In this document: positions 26,420 through 39,500 of the stretch, piece by piece | Numbering within the stretch: position 1 is the first letter of the stretch | How the letters are laid out: the number at the start of each line of letters is the position of its first letter | NCBI GenBank assembly: GCA_016785225.1 | Contig: JAFBJZ010000739.1 | Location: 1 to 64,000, forward strand | From: Psettodes erumei | Taxonomy: Eukaryota > Chordata > Actinopteri > Pleuronectiformes > Psettodidae | Reading direction: 5' to 3' | Length of the DNA stretch: 64,000 nucleotides | Position numbers and translations under genes: made by a program | The notes under the pieces: model-generated | What the model saw: the letters and a program-made list of their open reading frames with translations, nothing else | Told to the model about the DNA's origin: nothing | Database searches by the model: none

Positions 26420-29400
26420 GGAGGTCACAAACAGACGTGGGTGAGAGAGCTGGGATCTACTGGAGCTTCCTTAACAGGACTCTAGTGGTTCATGTCTGAG
26501 GCTATTTGTTCTGTGCCCTGCCACTAGTGCAGTAAAAGCAACAGCAGTGCGATGTGTTTTATGTGCTTATTAGGGTGTGGACAACTCGTTGTAAAACTCT
26601 ACGTTGGCTTCATTAAATTACAGTCAGGTAATGTCACCGGACACAGATTTAAGAGGGGCTCTTTCCCGAGTTTTAAAAATCTGTAATGAAATTTATTCCT
26701 TCGTGTAATTATTCATTTATTCCTGGATTTAGTCGTTTAATTATTCTGTCACATTGTCATAAATCAGTTGTTAACCAAATGGTTTGATATATCCCTCAGG
26801 TTGGAAAATAACAACATCCCTGCCTCTACCCCCTTTTCAACTTAGAACAGATTCTTAAATGTTTCATTCAACATCTAAATGATTCGGACATAAAACTACA
26901 TATTATGGTTTAAGTGTTTGCTAGGATTTGTTGTTGTTGATGTTATGTGTGTTTTCGTATTTTGGTCACAACTACAGAATTTTTGTGATCCAGACATGCA
27001 TTTCAGAACTGGGGCGACTTGGATCTATATTGTTTACTAAAATGAATTTCCAGAACATCCAGAATATGCTATTTTCATAGCTCTCTCTTTGTACTTAGTT
27101 TTTTGCCATGTACCTCTTCTTGAAAACTATTCTCAAAGTGGTCAGCACATACAGGTATGGGGTCAACTTGTGCGGTCCAGAATCGTGAGGACAGGGTTAA
27201 TCAGACGGGCAGTGCCTGTGAGTGTTGAGCTGTAGGGAGAGATCCCTTACACTGGTAGAAACGCCTGAGAGGCCAGTGATGCCTAATGAAGATAAACCAG
27301 GTTCCTGGCCTGGCATATGGGAGTATCGAGTAGCCCTGTCACTGTGTTGGCTGAGACTAATTATGTATGTGGGCAGCTGGGCTGCTTTAATGCATGTATG
27401 TGTGTGTCTGTGTGTGTTGTCGGCTGTGATCAAACTGCGAGGACTGTCTCTGTAATGCATATGCACCGAGTCTGTAACAGTTTGCTGAATGCGCTTTCAC
27501 ACATGCATGTGTGAATTCTCCGTTTTCTCATGTGCATTTCTGCTTGTTTAGCTGCATATGTGTTCGCTCTCCACCTGTCCCATGCTGTCCTCACCTGCTG
27601 AAGTCCTTCTCGGTCTCCAGCTCCTCCTCTCCGTGGCCCAGACGCAGGAGATGACGCTCGTCGATGTCCAGAGCCATGATCTTTTCGAACAGCTGGTTCA
27701 GAGCCTGGTGTGGAATGAACCATGGTAACAGGTAAACATGATCAAACAAGGAAAATCCTTTCTATGATATGTGTGTGTGTGTGTGTTTGTAACAGTGCGA
27801 GTGCAGATAAAGATTTGAATTAATTTTTTTAAATCAAAAATGCTGATGTGTTATTTGAGGTATTTAGCCCAGTATGAAGCAAATGTCTATTACTGTATAA
27901 GTAATAATGTATGAATGGAAGGGGGAACTATTGCACGGGAATAGGGCTTTTCATTATTATATCCAGCTATACTTCATGTGCATAAGGTTCTTTCTGGCAA
28001 GCTTCCACTGGTGTAAAACAACAGCAGATTACTTTATGATTAAATACTGAGGGGGGAAAGACCAGGGCACAGGGGAGCTTAGATTTAAATTTTTCCTCCA
28101 AGGTTTGAATACGACCATCGCCTGATTAATGGGCAGTTCTGGGCACAAGCTGTAAATTCTCAAAACAGATTCGCTGTTTTTTGAGCAGAGTGTTGGGGAA
28201 ACTTTTCAGAGATCAGAGCTGGTTTGTGTTTAGATGTGCTGTGTACTGGTTTGCGTGTGTGTGTGGTGGGGTAACCTGGTTTGAATGTGTGACTATGAGG
28301 GTCCTTTGCTCAGGAAAGTTGTGGTAGAGGTTTGAGATGATCTGAACAGCCACATCCGTCTTTCCAGTACCCGGTGGTCCGACAACCTTAAGACACAGCC
28401 GGAAAATGGAAATTGGGTGAAAGGAATTAACATTTTAAACAGAAGGAAACAAAAGAGAGGATGAGCAAAATCCGAAGTTAGGTTACAGTGCGAAGACACC
28501 CCCCTCCCTGTAGACATTCTAGCGGATGTGACAGCTAGGCCATGGGCATATCAGAATGGGCTTGCCTAGTGCACCATCATTAGCAATGCTCAGATGGACC
28601 CAATGCAATGTAGTGTAGCCTGGCATGCCAAGCCAGTCCCGCTGACTGCACAGATGGGCGAGGAAACACAGAGCTAAGGAAAAAGAAGAAAAGCTATTGG
28701 AGACAATAACCATCTTTCATGCCTCCCTGTTTTTACTTATTATCTAAATGCTGGCAGCACTTCATCACTGTATGCAGGTACCATGATAATAAGCCTCATA
28801 TTTACTTAACTGGGGGGAAAAGCACATCTAATTTATTAAATGAATATTCATGAAACGGGTTGGTCTTAATGTGGGTCTCTCAGGTGAGTAATTTCTGCTA
28901 AAAATAGTAAACACAATTAGATATTCCCGCATAAATCAGCACATAATCAGCTCCTTGGTTTCCTGACATGAAAGTCAAGCTCGGCAGACCAGGAGGTAGT
29001 GTGTATGTGTGTGTGTGTGTGTTATGGCTGCTAATGACTGTGACATATGCCAGGAAGGAAGGTTAGAGGGAGTGAGGAGAGGAGCAGAAGGAGGTATGCG
29101 TGCAGAGTTGTTTTACGACTGTGCTGATAGCCTCCTTGCCATATTTACCTCTGCTAGCTGCACAATAAATAACTCAGACCCCACTGCCAGCCTCCAATCA
29201 CCACAGTAGAATGACACTTCTGTTACAACAGTGTGTGTGTGTTACACTCCTCTAGAGATACAATAGCATGCTGGAATGACACGGCTGCGGACGTGTGTGC
29301 GAACCGGGTATATCCAAAGATGTATACTTATGTCGTTTTATGGGTGGCTGAACATTTCACTGGCAATTTCAAAATTATGGAGGGGGTGGTGGTGGGGTTA

Positions 29401-32400
29401 ATGAAAATTTGTCATCACGCTGCATGAGTGATAGGTATAGGGATGTCAAACAACAGCATATTTACTGTGGAGGGAATTCCCTCGATATGCATCACTGAGA
29501 TTAATGACTGCAAACTTTAAGCTCTGTAACAGCGAGCTGGAGCAGTGTACACCTGCAGTATCAGCGCTCACTGGACCAACAGAGGCTTTGCCCAGACAGC
29601 ATCACGCTCACTCGAGAATAAGCATGATAACTTTATACAGCTGGATTTAAAATATAGTCTACCCTGCCGATTAAGCCCACTTTGTCCAGGGGCTCACTTT
29701 TTCTGCCGAAGCCAGATATCCACAATGGCTGTTGAAACGTTGTGCTTTTTGTCAAATACATGCTCTAAATCTTGCAGATTTTCTTTGGAAAGCCGCAACT
29801 CATCCTTGAAACTCATGAGAGCAACTTATACAATGAAGTAGTGCTTCTTTACCATGGTGAGTCCTGGCTGCATCCCAGCACGAATGGCTTCAATCTGAGT
29901 AGGAGTGAACTGTATTGTGTTCCTGAAAGAAATTGATATTGCTGATATTAGTAAAACAACATGGCCATGACAACATAAAGACATTTTCCCCGCACCTTTT
30001 GCACAAACGTGCTTCATCATTCGCCTTTTTAAGCGATCCTTAATGCTGCAAGTCTTGCCGTGAAGTTTTCTGAGACCATCTTGAAAGATTTTAACAATCT
30101 TCAGGGGTTCCCCAAGGACATGTTGCTGATATAAAGATTTAAATATCAAAGTGCAAACTAGAAGTTGTAAAACCACTCCAGAAGAATCTGAAATTTTGAT
30201 GAAGGGTAATTATTCTGTGGTGTTATGTATACTACAATTATGTATAATGATTATAGGAATAGTAAAGCCCTTTCTGTTCACCTGTAATTGCATAAAATGT
30301 CCGTCTATTAAACTAAAACAGCACCACAGCTGGTGAACAAGCAGGGGGAGATAAACAGTCCGCCCAAAATCCATCCATCATAAGTATTTGACTTGATTAA
30401 GTCAGCCGGTTGGCTAGTTGAGGTGGAATTATCTTTAAAGATGTCAGTATGCTGACTTCAGAGAGGCGTCAAAGTATATACAAACACTGAAGAACATTTT
30501 GACCCCCGAGCTTGTTGAGTTGTCAATGGGAGGGCCTGAGTTTTGGCCTCGAGCTCTCACCGTTTGGGTTGGTTGTAGGGATACGGCCCACGGTTGGGGG
30601 TGACGTAGGGCTCAACAACCAAGGCTGTGTCTTCCTCTTTGTTTTCCACTTCTTCGTCTGCCTTTCTCTTCTTCCCTTTGTCTGTTTTGTTGGAGATGGG
30701 AAACTTGATTCTGGGAATGCAAAAAGAGGAATGAAAAGAGGAACTGTTATGACCAGAGCACTGTGGCATCAGTTGTATCTTGTATGCAAATTATAAAACA
30801 TCAAGCAAATTAAATTTTGATGCCCTATGTGGCCTGCGACCATGCAAAAATTTCATTTAATTGAAAGGGAATACTGCCAGAGGCATGCATTCTACTGTCG
30901 GCCATTCCTGTTGGATGTTTGATTTTCACCTGAAAGGTGGGACTTGCAGCTCAGGATTCTCCTCAGTGACTTTTATGGCAGCACCTGGGAAACACGAACG
31001 CAAATGGTCCAGGGACAGAAAGGTGTCGTTGAAGTCCAACGCAGAGATCTGATTGGGCATTTTGGAATAGTGGGCACTGCCTGGATCGCCATAGCCCAGG
31101 ATGATGTCGTGAAGCCAGTCTGGGACGACACACTCTGTGTTCATCAGGTGCCTGATGGTTTCTAGCACCGCCTGAAACAGACAAAAAAAATATATGTGAG
31201 AGATATCAGACCAATAGATTGTAAAGTAAAAAATAAGGGCTTAAAGGAGAAAACACTAACTGAATCAGGTATGTCAGACAACAGACAACCAACCCACAGG
31301 AGGTAGTTTAGTAGGATAAGAATAGCTTTTGTGTTGGGCTGATGGGACAGCAGGTACTTTGTCTGTCAATTATATTTGAATGAGCCGCAATCTGTCTAAA
31401 CCCTGTACATTAGACACTGTCAGGAAATGTGTTTACTGTTATCTGTGTCACGCATCAAAGGTGGAGAAGAATGTTTCTTGAATACCCATTAGTGCATGCG
31501 CTTTTCAAATTCATGGAAAAAAAAGAAACACTTCAAAAACATCTGTCACTGCTCTAGCTGCGAGAAACAATGGGTGTGTGGAATTACGAAAGAGCCGATG
31601 AGATGCTCACAAATAAAATGACGTGGTAAAAAGCAAAAGATTTTTGTGCATGGTTTCACATTCTTAAAAAAAATGTTGAACCCATTGGAGCAAAACAACA
31701 TAAGACAAATTTTTAACAAAGTTTCACACATGCACGTGGCTGATGTGATATGGCCTGCTGAAAAACACTGACACCTGACATATCAATGTAGATTTACCTT
31801 TGTTGACCTTCTGTAACAGCACGGGTCTGCTCAGTTCACCTGTACGTTATACTGACAATATAACATGGACTTGGCTTTGCAACAGAAACCATAACAGAAC
31901 GCTACACAATGTGGGCTTCCCACCACGAGGGGATTCTTAAAGGTGAGAGTGAGGTGGCTGTTCATATCACATGAACATCCAATAGCCTTGAATGGGTGGT
32001 AATCTCAGAGCTGCCCTGGCCCCAACCTTACAGCTACGATTCCCGAGAGAGTGTAATATGTGCGATACATCACTCAGGCGTGGGGTTGGTAGGACCAGAG
32101 CTCAAGGTCTGCAGATAAAGCACTCAAATACAGCGCGCAGCGAGGAGTGATCTGTGCGCCTCAGCATGTCGTCCGAACCTTGAAATTATTCTCCTTGGGT
32201 TTGCGTCTCATGATGATGTTGAAAGTCTCATATGGATCTTCGGTGCCACTCTGAATACTGCTGGTCATGTCCTGCTGATACTGGTTTGGGTCCAGCCAAA
32301 CACGGAATGTTCTGGCATCTCCTCGCAGCTTAGGCTTTGGTTCAGGTCCTAGAACAGAGCGACGGCGGGGATACACGTTAGAGCGAGGCGGTAATAATAG

Positions 32401-33913
32401 CCTTCGGTGTTAAATATGGAAGTGAAATCTTTAATGGAACTTTAAAAAACCCAAAAAGAAAACACTGTTACAACGCGTACTATCAGAATAAAAACCCAAA
32501 CACAGGCCTGGACGGTAAAATAGAAGAGAGAAGGAAAAAGGTTTATATTAAATATTAATCTAAATCTTATCCTTACATTAAAAAATAAAACCCTTTAAAA
32601 AGAGCTCACCCCGACTTGCCTTGCTACATTACTATGCCACTCCTCAGACACAGGAGTTACATGAGGATGCTTGACTGACAGGCTGCGGGCTTTAGGCTGA
32701 CTCCCATCGGGAGCCTGTGTGCTGCAGCAAGTGCAGCTTTCACAGATGTCTGAATAGATTCTTGGATGGAGCAGCAGGGCACAGAGCAGGAGAGTGAAAC
32801 TCAATCCTTTTGGCCTCTGATGTGTATGCCCATGCATGTGTCTGTGTGTGTGTGTGTAGTGGAAAGAAGTATGTGCCATTGTATTGAACTGTCAGTTATT
32901 TGAAGGTGGGATTACATCAGTGCATGATTTAAAAGGAGATTCACTGCACTGTTCATGTAACGCATGTGGACTTTGTGCATCTGTAATGTATTTTTTGAGC
33001 ATTACAGTTTTTATAAAGACAGCATGTGAGTCCGTTTTCAGGGTCTCAAATTGCACCACTCGGCTTGCGTCTCCCCCACACCTACACTAAGTGGCCAGTG
33101 ATTTATGTGACATCACCCCACCACCCAGTTACCTAGAGTACCACTTATCCCCGGTGGGGATCTGAAAGTTTAACCAAGCCAGCGCCGGCGGGGCTTGTTC
33201 TCTGGCAGGATGTCTACTTCGAAAGCCCTGCCCTCTGCATATTTAATCCAAACAGATGAGAGAGGATAGGGATGAGAGGGTGCTTCAGTGCATAGACACA
33301 TGTTCCGACAGGGGAAAAGGCAAACACTTAGAATAGCAGGGCTGCAGCCTAACTTAGGTGAACCAGCCGCTCAGGAGCTGTGGGGAAGAGCACAACATGG
33401 TAAACCGATAATTTCAGCCTTAAAATGTTACTTTCCAGGAAGGACCAGATATTTGGATTTGATCTGCAGGGATTTCCTCTGTGTGTACACAAGCAAAACA
33501 AGCAAGTAAGACTCTCTGGGTCTTATATTTCTAAGGATTTTTATTAGCATGATTGGTAGCCCACAGACAGAGCTCAGGATATGCTTAAATTAGTTTTCTA
33601 ATAGAGACAGAGGTACATCTTTCCTCTATGACACATTATTATTCTGTAGGACAAACTGTTTCCTTTTATAGAAACATCTATCTAGAGTTGGCCGACGGAG
33701 CCCCCCAGTTAAATCCAATAAATAAAGCAGAGGGCAAAGCCCGCAGCTCTCAGCTGGTGTTGTTGACCTCACATTAATGGAATGTTAATGCGAACAGGTT
33801 GGGTCTCACCGTGACTGTCACAATGACAACATCAGCCCGGCCCTCTCCTGAGGGCCAACAGGTGATGACTGTGGGCGGGAGGTCTGATGAGAGGATTGGT
33901 GACGTACTACTGA

Positions 33914-33956
<43 letters not shown>

Positions 33957-36547
33957 ATTTTTGCAGGCAGGATCACGCGTCAGCTTACCTTCCTCAATGA
34001 CGCGTCCCTTGTCATCCAGCATGCCCTGCACCTCGCAACCTCTCACATAGACCAGGCCAGTCTGCTCCACGAAGGGCTGCCGCCGGTCGAAGCGCGTGCC
34101 ATAGGGCAGGTTGGGCCGCACCGTGATCAGAAAGCAAACGTCGTGCTTCCGCAGCCCTACGGGGAGAGAGGATGGAGGGAGCGGTCAGAGAGAGAGAGAG
34201 AGAGGAAGACGGATTTTTTAAAAAAGAGATTTAGAGACAGAAAAGGAAAAAAATAAGAGAGAGACAGTGAAAAGGACACAGAGATAGAGGTGATGTGGGA
34301 GCGTTAGGATGACAGGGTAGTAATGTGGGGGAATCTTGAGTTGCAAGAGAAACCGCCCCATCAGCATTCACCTGATCTTTAAAACATGAGGCTCTAATTA
34401 TACGACAGGGAGAGGGCTACTGGATGGAAAGAAGTAAACTTCATACTTTTAATGTAATACAGAGAATGTAACCATAAAAATGGATATAAAGAACGTGAGG
34501 ACATCATTTTGGGATACCTTAGGCTTTTTTTTTTTTTTTTTTTACAGCTACTGGTCACTTCATTACTTCTACAGCATTTCCCCCCTGAAAGAAACACTGG
34601 GATGTGAAGCTATCCTATATCTTTCTCTGGAGAGCTGTTGCAGGCTTTCTATGTTCCCAGTGAATCAATGTCTTTCAAAGCTGACAAGCCCCTGTTAACA
34701 GTACACAGTATACACCGCCCCCATCAAACACACAGAAAGACAGAGATCAGGAAATAAAACAGGCTGGGTTCGAGAGGCTACACAGCAGCAATGGCATGTC
34801 TTTTCGCAGACACATTAAGTTGGCAGGGGTCATGAGTCAAGGCCTGATGTGATGGAACAGAGAGGTCCGGGAAAACTTTATGGAGGTTATAAATTTCTTA
34901 CAAGGAACCAAGAAAAGTAAAGGTGTGGTGACGCAATGTGAAAAGGGAGGGTAAAAATATAACATAGTCCTGAGATGTAAGAGGATGTATTTCTGTGTAA
35001 TAAATGATAGACAATTAAATATTTTAAAAACTGCTGAAAATCTGTGCAAAATCTTGACAAAAATACATCTTCCAAAGACAGATAGGCACTGAATTACCTT
35101 CCCACTCATGCTTGATATGATCTTGCACGTTGAGGTTAATGGTGACATCAGCGCGGACACGAGCAGGCCAGCTTTCTCCGATATTTGGCTTGGCAACCTC
35201 CACTATGGAGAAGGAGGTGATCGTCTGAGCCATCCTGGCCCAGCCTCCGAACACCACCCCGCCATACTCCGACTGCCTGAGCAGAGGGACGGATGCAACA
35301 AGAAGTCAGACAAGTGGTGTGGGGTGTGGATGAGACTGAAAATCAGTCGGTTTTAGGGCAGCGCACGGCACCCCTGTTTACTCATTTACTTGCGCAGGAA
35401 CAGCAAGCAAGTTGCTACATCATTTGACATAATGGGAACACATTATGTTAAGCAACGGGCTTCCAAACGTGGTATACCAAATGTCACAGTCTTTTAATAA
35501 AACATTATCAATGCATCATGCCACAATTTGAGCTTGAGACTGAGGATGAGAAGCTTTGTTCATTAAAAGGGAAAAGACTAATGTACTGCTGGTAGAAAGT
35601 TGCATAGTTAAAAATGAGTGCCTTTTTTCACACACTCTGTCTCAGCTAAGAAAAAGTTCCTCCAACACCTTAAACCAATACTTAAACTTTCCTTTTCCTT
35701 TTTTTTTAAACCAAGAAAACAATAAAATATTGTGGATTAAGTTTTCCGGAGCTTTCCACAGCCGAGGATGTCTCACCATGGCTTCATACGCCACACCACA
35801 TCTTCTATGTCCTGTCTGATCTCGTAGGTGGACTCCAGGCGAAAGAGGTTGAAGTTCCTCAACAGGTAGTCGTGGAGGGTCAGGAACTGGAGATTCAGCT
35901 TCGGCAGCGCCAGGCAGCCTGAGAGAGAAAGACATATGAACAGAAGCAGAGTGAATAATGAACTAAGCGTGTGAGTAATTACATACGCACACGCACATGT
36001 AATAAGTCAATAAAAGGCATCACTTACTTCTATACAATTAAAAAAAAAAGTTTAATGGGCAGTCATGTGTCGCTACCTTTGTGCTACTGACTGTGTAAAT
36101 CTTTGCTTCTATTTAAATTACTGTATGTCTACGTGTTCCAGGAAATGAGGGATGCTGCTTGAATCATCAGTTGCACGCAAGTTGCTGAAGGTGTCCTTGC
36201 CGACTAAAAGAGGATTCCCTGAGAGAGACAGGTGCCACTTGCGGTGTCTTTAGCACGAGGGATAACACGAGGTGTGGGCTTACACTTGTGACTATGAGGC
36301 ACTGACTCGACACTGAAAGCAGGATATGCTCTTTAAAGCGCACGTTCGTTCGCTCACTCGCGGACATGCAAACACGGTCACAATTCACACACGCGGCACA
36401 CCTTCGCCCGAGTAGTACTCCGTCGGGACAATGTTCTCATCCCAGATTATCTTCTCTGTTGGATAAAGGGGCATCTGGTTAAGTTGCTCAATCTGAGAGG
36501 TTCTGCGCTCATGGCGTGATACCTGTGTGTGTGTGTGTGAGGCAAAT

Positions 36548-36587
<40 letters not shown>

Positions 36588-39500
36588 TGGGTTAACAAAC
36601 AAACATTCTTATCCCCATTTGGGTCACTATCCAGGATCTTGAGCATCTTCACTACTAAAAGACAGACTTTTGAATAAAGAAAAAAAAAAAAAAACATTTC
36701 CACAAAGTCAGGTCACTGAAAAATATCTGTTGCACCACACACACCATAAATGTCAGGTTTAATTGAAGCCTTTTAATCACTTTTTATCGCCCTCAGCGGA
36801 GCAGTTCTACTAGACCTCAACTGATTAGTCTACAGCCGTAAAGGCTGTTTTAAATGTTAAATATTGACATACATTTGGCTCATCCTACCAACAACCAATG
36901 TTGGTTAACGTGTTTATGTATGGAAGGATTGGCTGCCACCTCAGAGTCGTGATCATACCACTGATTACTTTATTATATGTATATACACTAGTCTTTTCCT
37001 ACAGTTTGCTGGAACACTGCTGACAAAAGAGCGAGCTGCTTTTTTAGGTTTGGAAGTCTCCTATTTTACACATTAGCCTTTGACCCTAGCACCTGCCCTG
37101 CTGAGATTTTGTGGTCGTGCACACACCTGCCTTTTTACTGTCTTTACTACTATGGAGAAAGACATATGCATTATATCATTTGCTTTGTTGTGGGTTGTGA
37201 CGCCTGCTGGTGAATACAAACCAGCTCATCTGCTCCACCAGAAGAGTTGCTATATGCGGCTTCTACAGCCCAATGCTGGGCACTGGTGCAAAAGCAGCAC
37301 GACCTCACACGAAGAATACTTATTCATGACTGTGTTCTCTGCAGCATGCGGCGTTGTTTTGCTACTGTGGGGCAGAGTTCTATGTCCTGCAGGGCCTTCC
37401 TATTAAACCCACCCGGTCAGAGATGTTGGTTGTCGGGGGCAACCTCGTGCGCACACAAATGAGTCCGACAACATGCACTCCTACAGCAATCTAATCAGAC
37501 AATCCTGAAACAAGCTCCTCTACATCCTTTCTCAGAGAGGACCTGCGGAGGGTCTGAGTGGGTGATTAGAAATAACCGCAGGGCGGCCTTGAAACACCCA
37601 CTTTGATGAAGAGGTCTACAGCTGACGTGTGAGTGTGTATTGGGGAGACAAACGAGACAAGGGTCCAGCGGATTCCTGGAGGGGGTTTTCAAAACACAAA
37701 AAGTGGGGAGGCCGAGGGACGGGGAAGCGCAATTAAAGTAGCTCCAGCCTTCTGAGAGATACTTTAAAAAAAGAAAAAAGAAAAGAAAGAGTAAAGGGCT
37801 CTTTATCTCATCAGCACTGTCTTCAATTTACCCTATGTCACACAAATGGCCACATAAAGCAGTAATTGGATTAGAACGCAAATTCAAGAGGGATTGGCAG
37901 TGAAGGGGGGGGGGGGGGTTAGTATGTGCATCCCAAGGTCAAGAGCTTAAATTAATGACTTTTAAATGAGAAACACAAAACCTATTATGCCGTAGCGCTG
38001 ACTGGTCAGTTATTTCTCTCGAAAATAGCTGTTGGGTGCACGCATACCAATTATAAATCTTTGATATTGCTGGGTGACAAGAACACAATACATGAGGTAT
38101 TGCTTAATTCCCTTATACAGCTAGGCAACATCTGAGGCACTGATTGCATGGGATAAATATACAAGAAACTACAGGACCATATTTAGCGGATCACGCCGGC
38201 CTGCCTGGACTCATGTGAGACAGATCAAGTTCACAGTTCACATGATTCATACAGATCCAATACATTCCCCCTGTGAAATCTCAGATTTGCATGATATGAA
38301 AGAAAATTAAAAGGACTTGCTTGACAACTCTCAGAGCTACAGAACAAAAAAAAAAGAAAAAAAAAGAGACGGGTCTCTGCCTCAGAAACTCATATGCCCA
38401 CATAGACGAGATGGTAAAAGACTGCACCAACCAGCAGCTCAAGGAGAACCTCCTTCTCATAGGTGGTGTTCTGCCCTTCAGGCAGCTCAGGCAGCAGACA
38501 CAGGTACGACGCCACCTGGTGGAGCATATTGGGACTACGGAGAAAGACGAGATAAACAAGTGGTTAGTCACCTGGAAAAATAAAACATTTGCAAATTACA
38601 CATTTAGCTGATACTCTTATCTAGGGCACTGGATAAATGGCTGCTGTCCAAAGAGAATGATTCGATAATGACTGAGGGACAATCACATGTCTGCTAAGAT
38701 GACATGATGATGGCGAAAACATTCTGAACGTTCATCATTACTTTGGAACATCATATTTATGCAAAGGGATAATATGTTGGTGTTTTTCGGGACACTGCTT
38801 CTCCTTCTGAGAAAGATTTTTTTGATCGTTGACAAGCAACAACACTGTGAATGACGTGACGCAGCATTATCAAATTCTTTGCGCGTGTTAGCACTGCGGC
38901 ACACAGCGGCTCCTCTGTTTACTTTGACTCGGCACTCCTGCTCCGTCAGCGCGTGTGTTCAGGGGCTGGGGCGCACCGATGCGACAGGATTATGAAAATC
39001 AAAGCCCATCTCCGTCTCGGAAAAGCTGAGGCGTGGCTCTCCGCATACAGACCTGTTTTAATCAAGGCTGACACTCAGTGACATGGGCAGGGTCTTGTAC
39101 ACAATAAAGCACGGACCTGGACACATTGTGACAGGCCTGGACGGCCACACGTGGCACTGACCGACTATATCCGTGCATCCACGCACATTCTCTGAGCTGT
39201 GATGCCATGCTTGGCCAGTGGGGTGGCCATTCTGCCAGCGTTGCAGTTTGGCGGACCCAGCGGATGACCTGACAGGTCATGTGGACATTCCTTCCCTCAG
39301 CAACAACACAACAGCAGCAAAACAACTCAGTCTGAGTAATGGAGATGACTGGACCAGGCCATGACTGACAGCTGAGCCGCTGGCAGGGTAAGGTAAGGAT
39401 GTAGACACAACAGAAAGTGGTCCACAGCAAGTTTACTCTGCAGCCTGAAAACTGTGTCTAACCTGGGGCACTTCTGTTCAACTGGCTGCAACAACCACGA

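Larger units (their letters stand above)
18290..29852. other. AQR introns between exons 29 and 22
   Basis: Introns of 1237, 105, 2261, 2180, 2966, 571 and 1466 nt. They contain the inverted-repeat element at 18544-18939 and TG/CA microsatellites at 20656-20691, 22633-22652, 23196-23216 and 26368-26415. Otherwise I see no gene or RNA. Confidence 0.7.

Noticed and set aside
28700..28790. Possible box C/D snoRNA (GTGATGA on the minus strand) in an AQR intron
   Set aside because: No CTGA D box within a suitable distance and no terminal stem. Other RTGATGA hits near 9140 and 30010 also fail on spacing.
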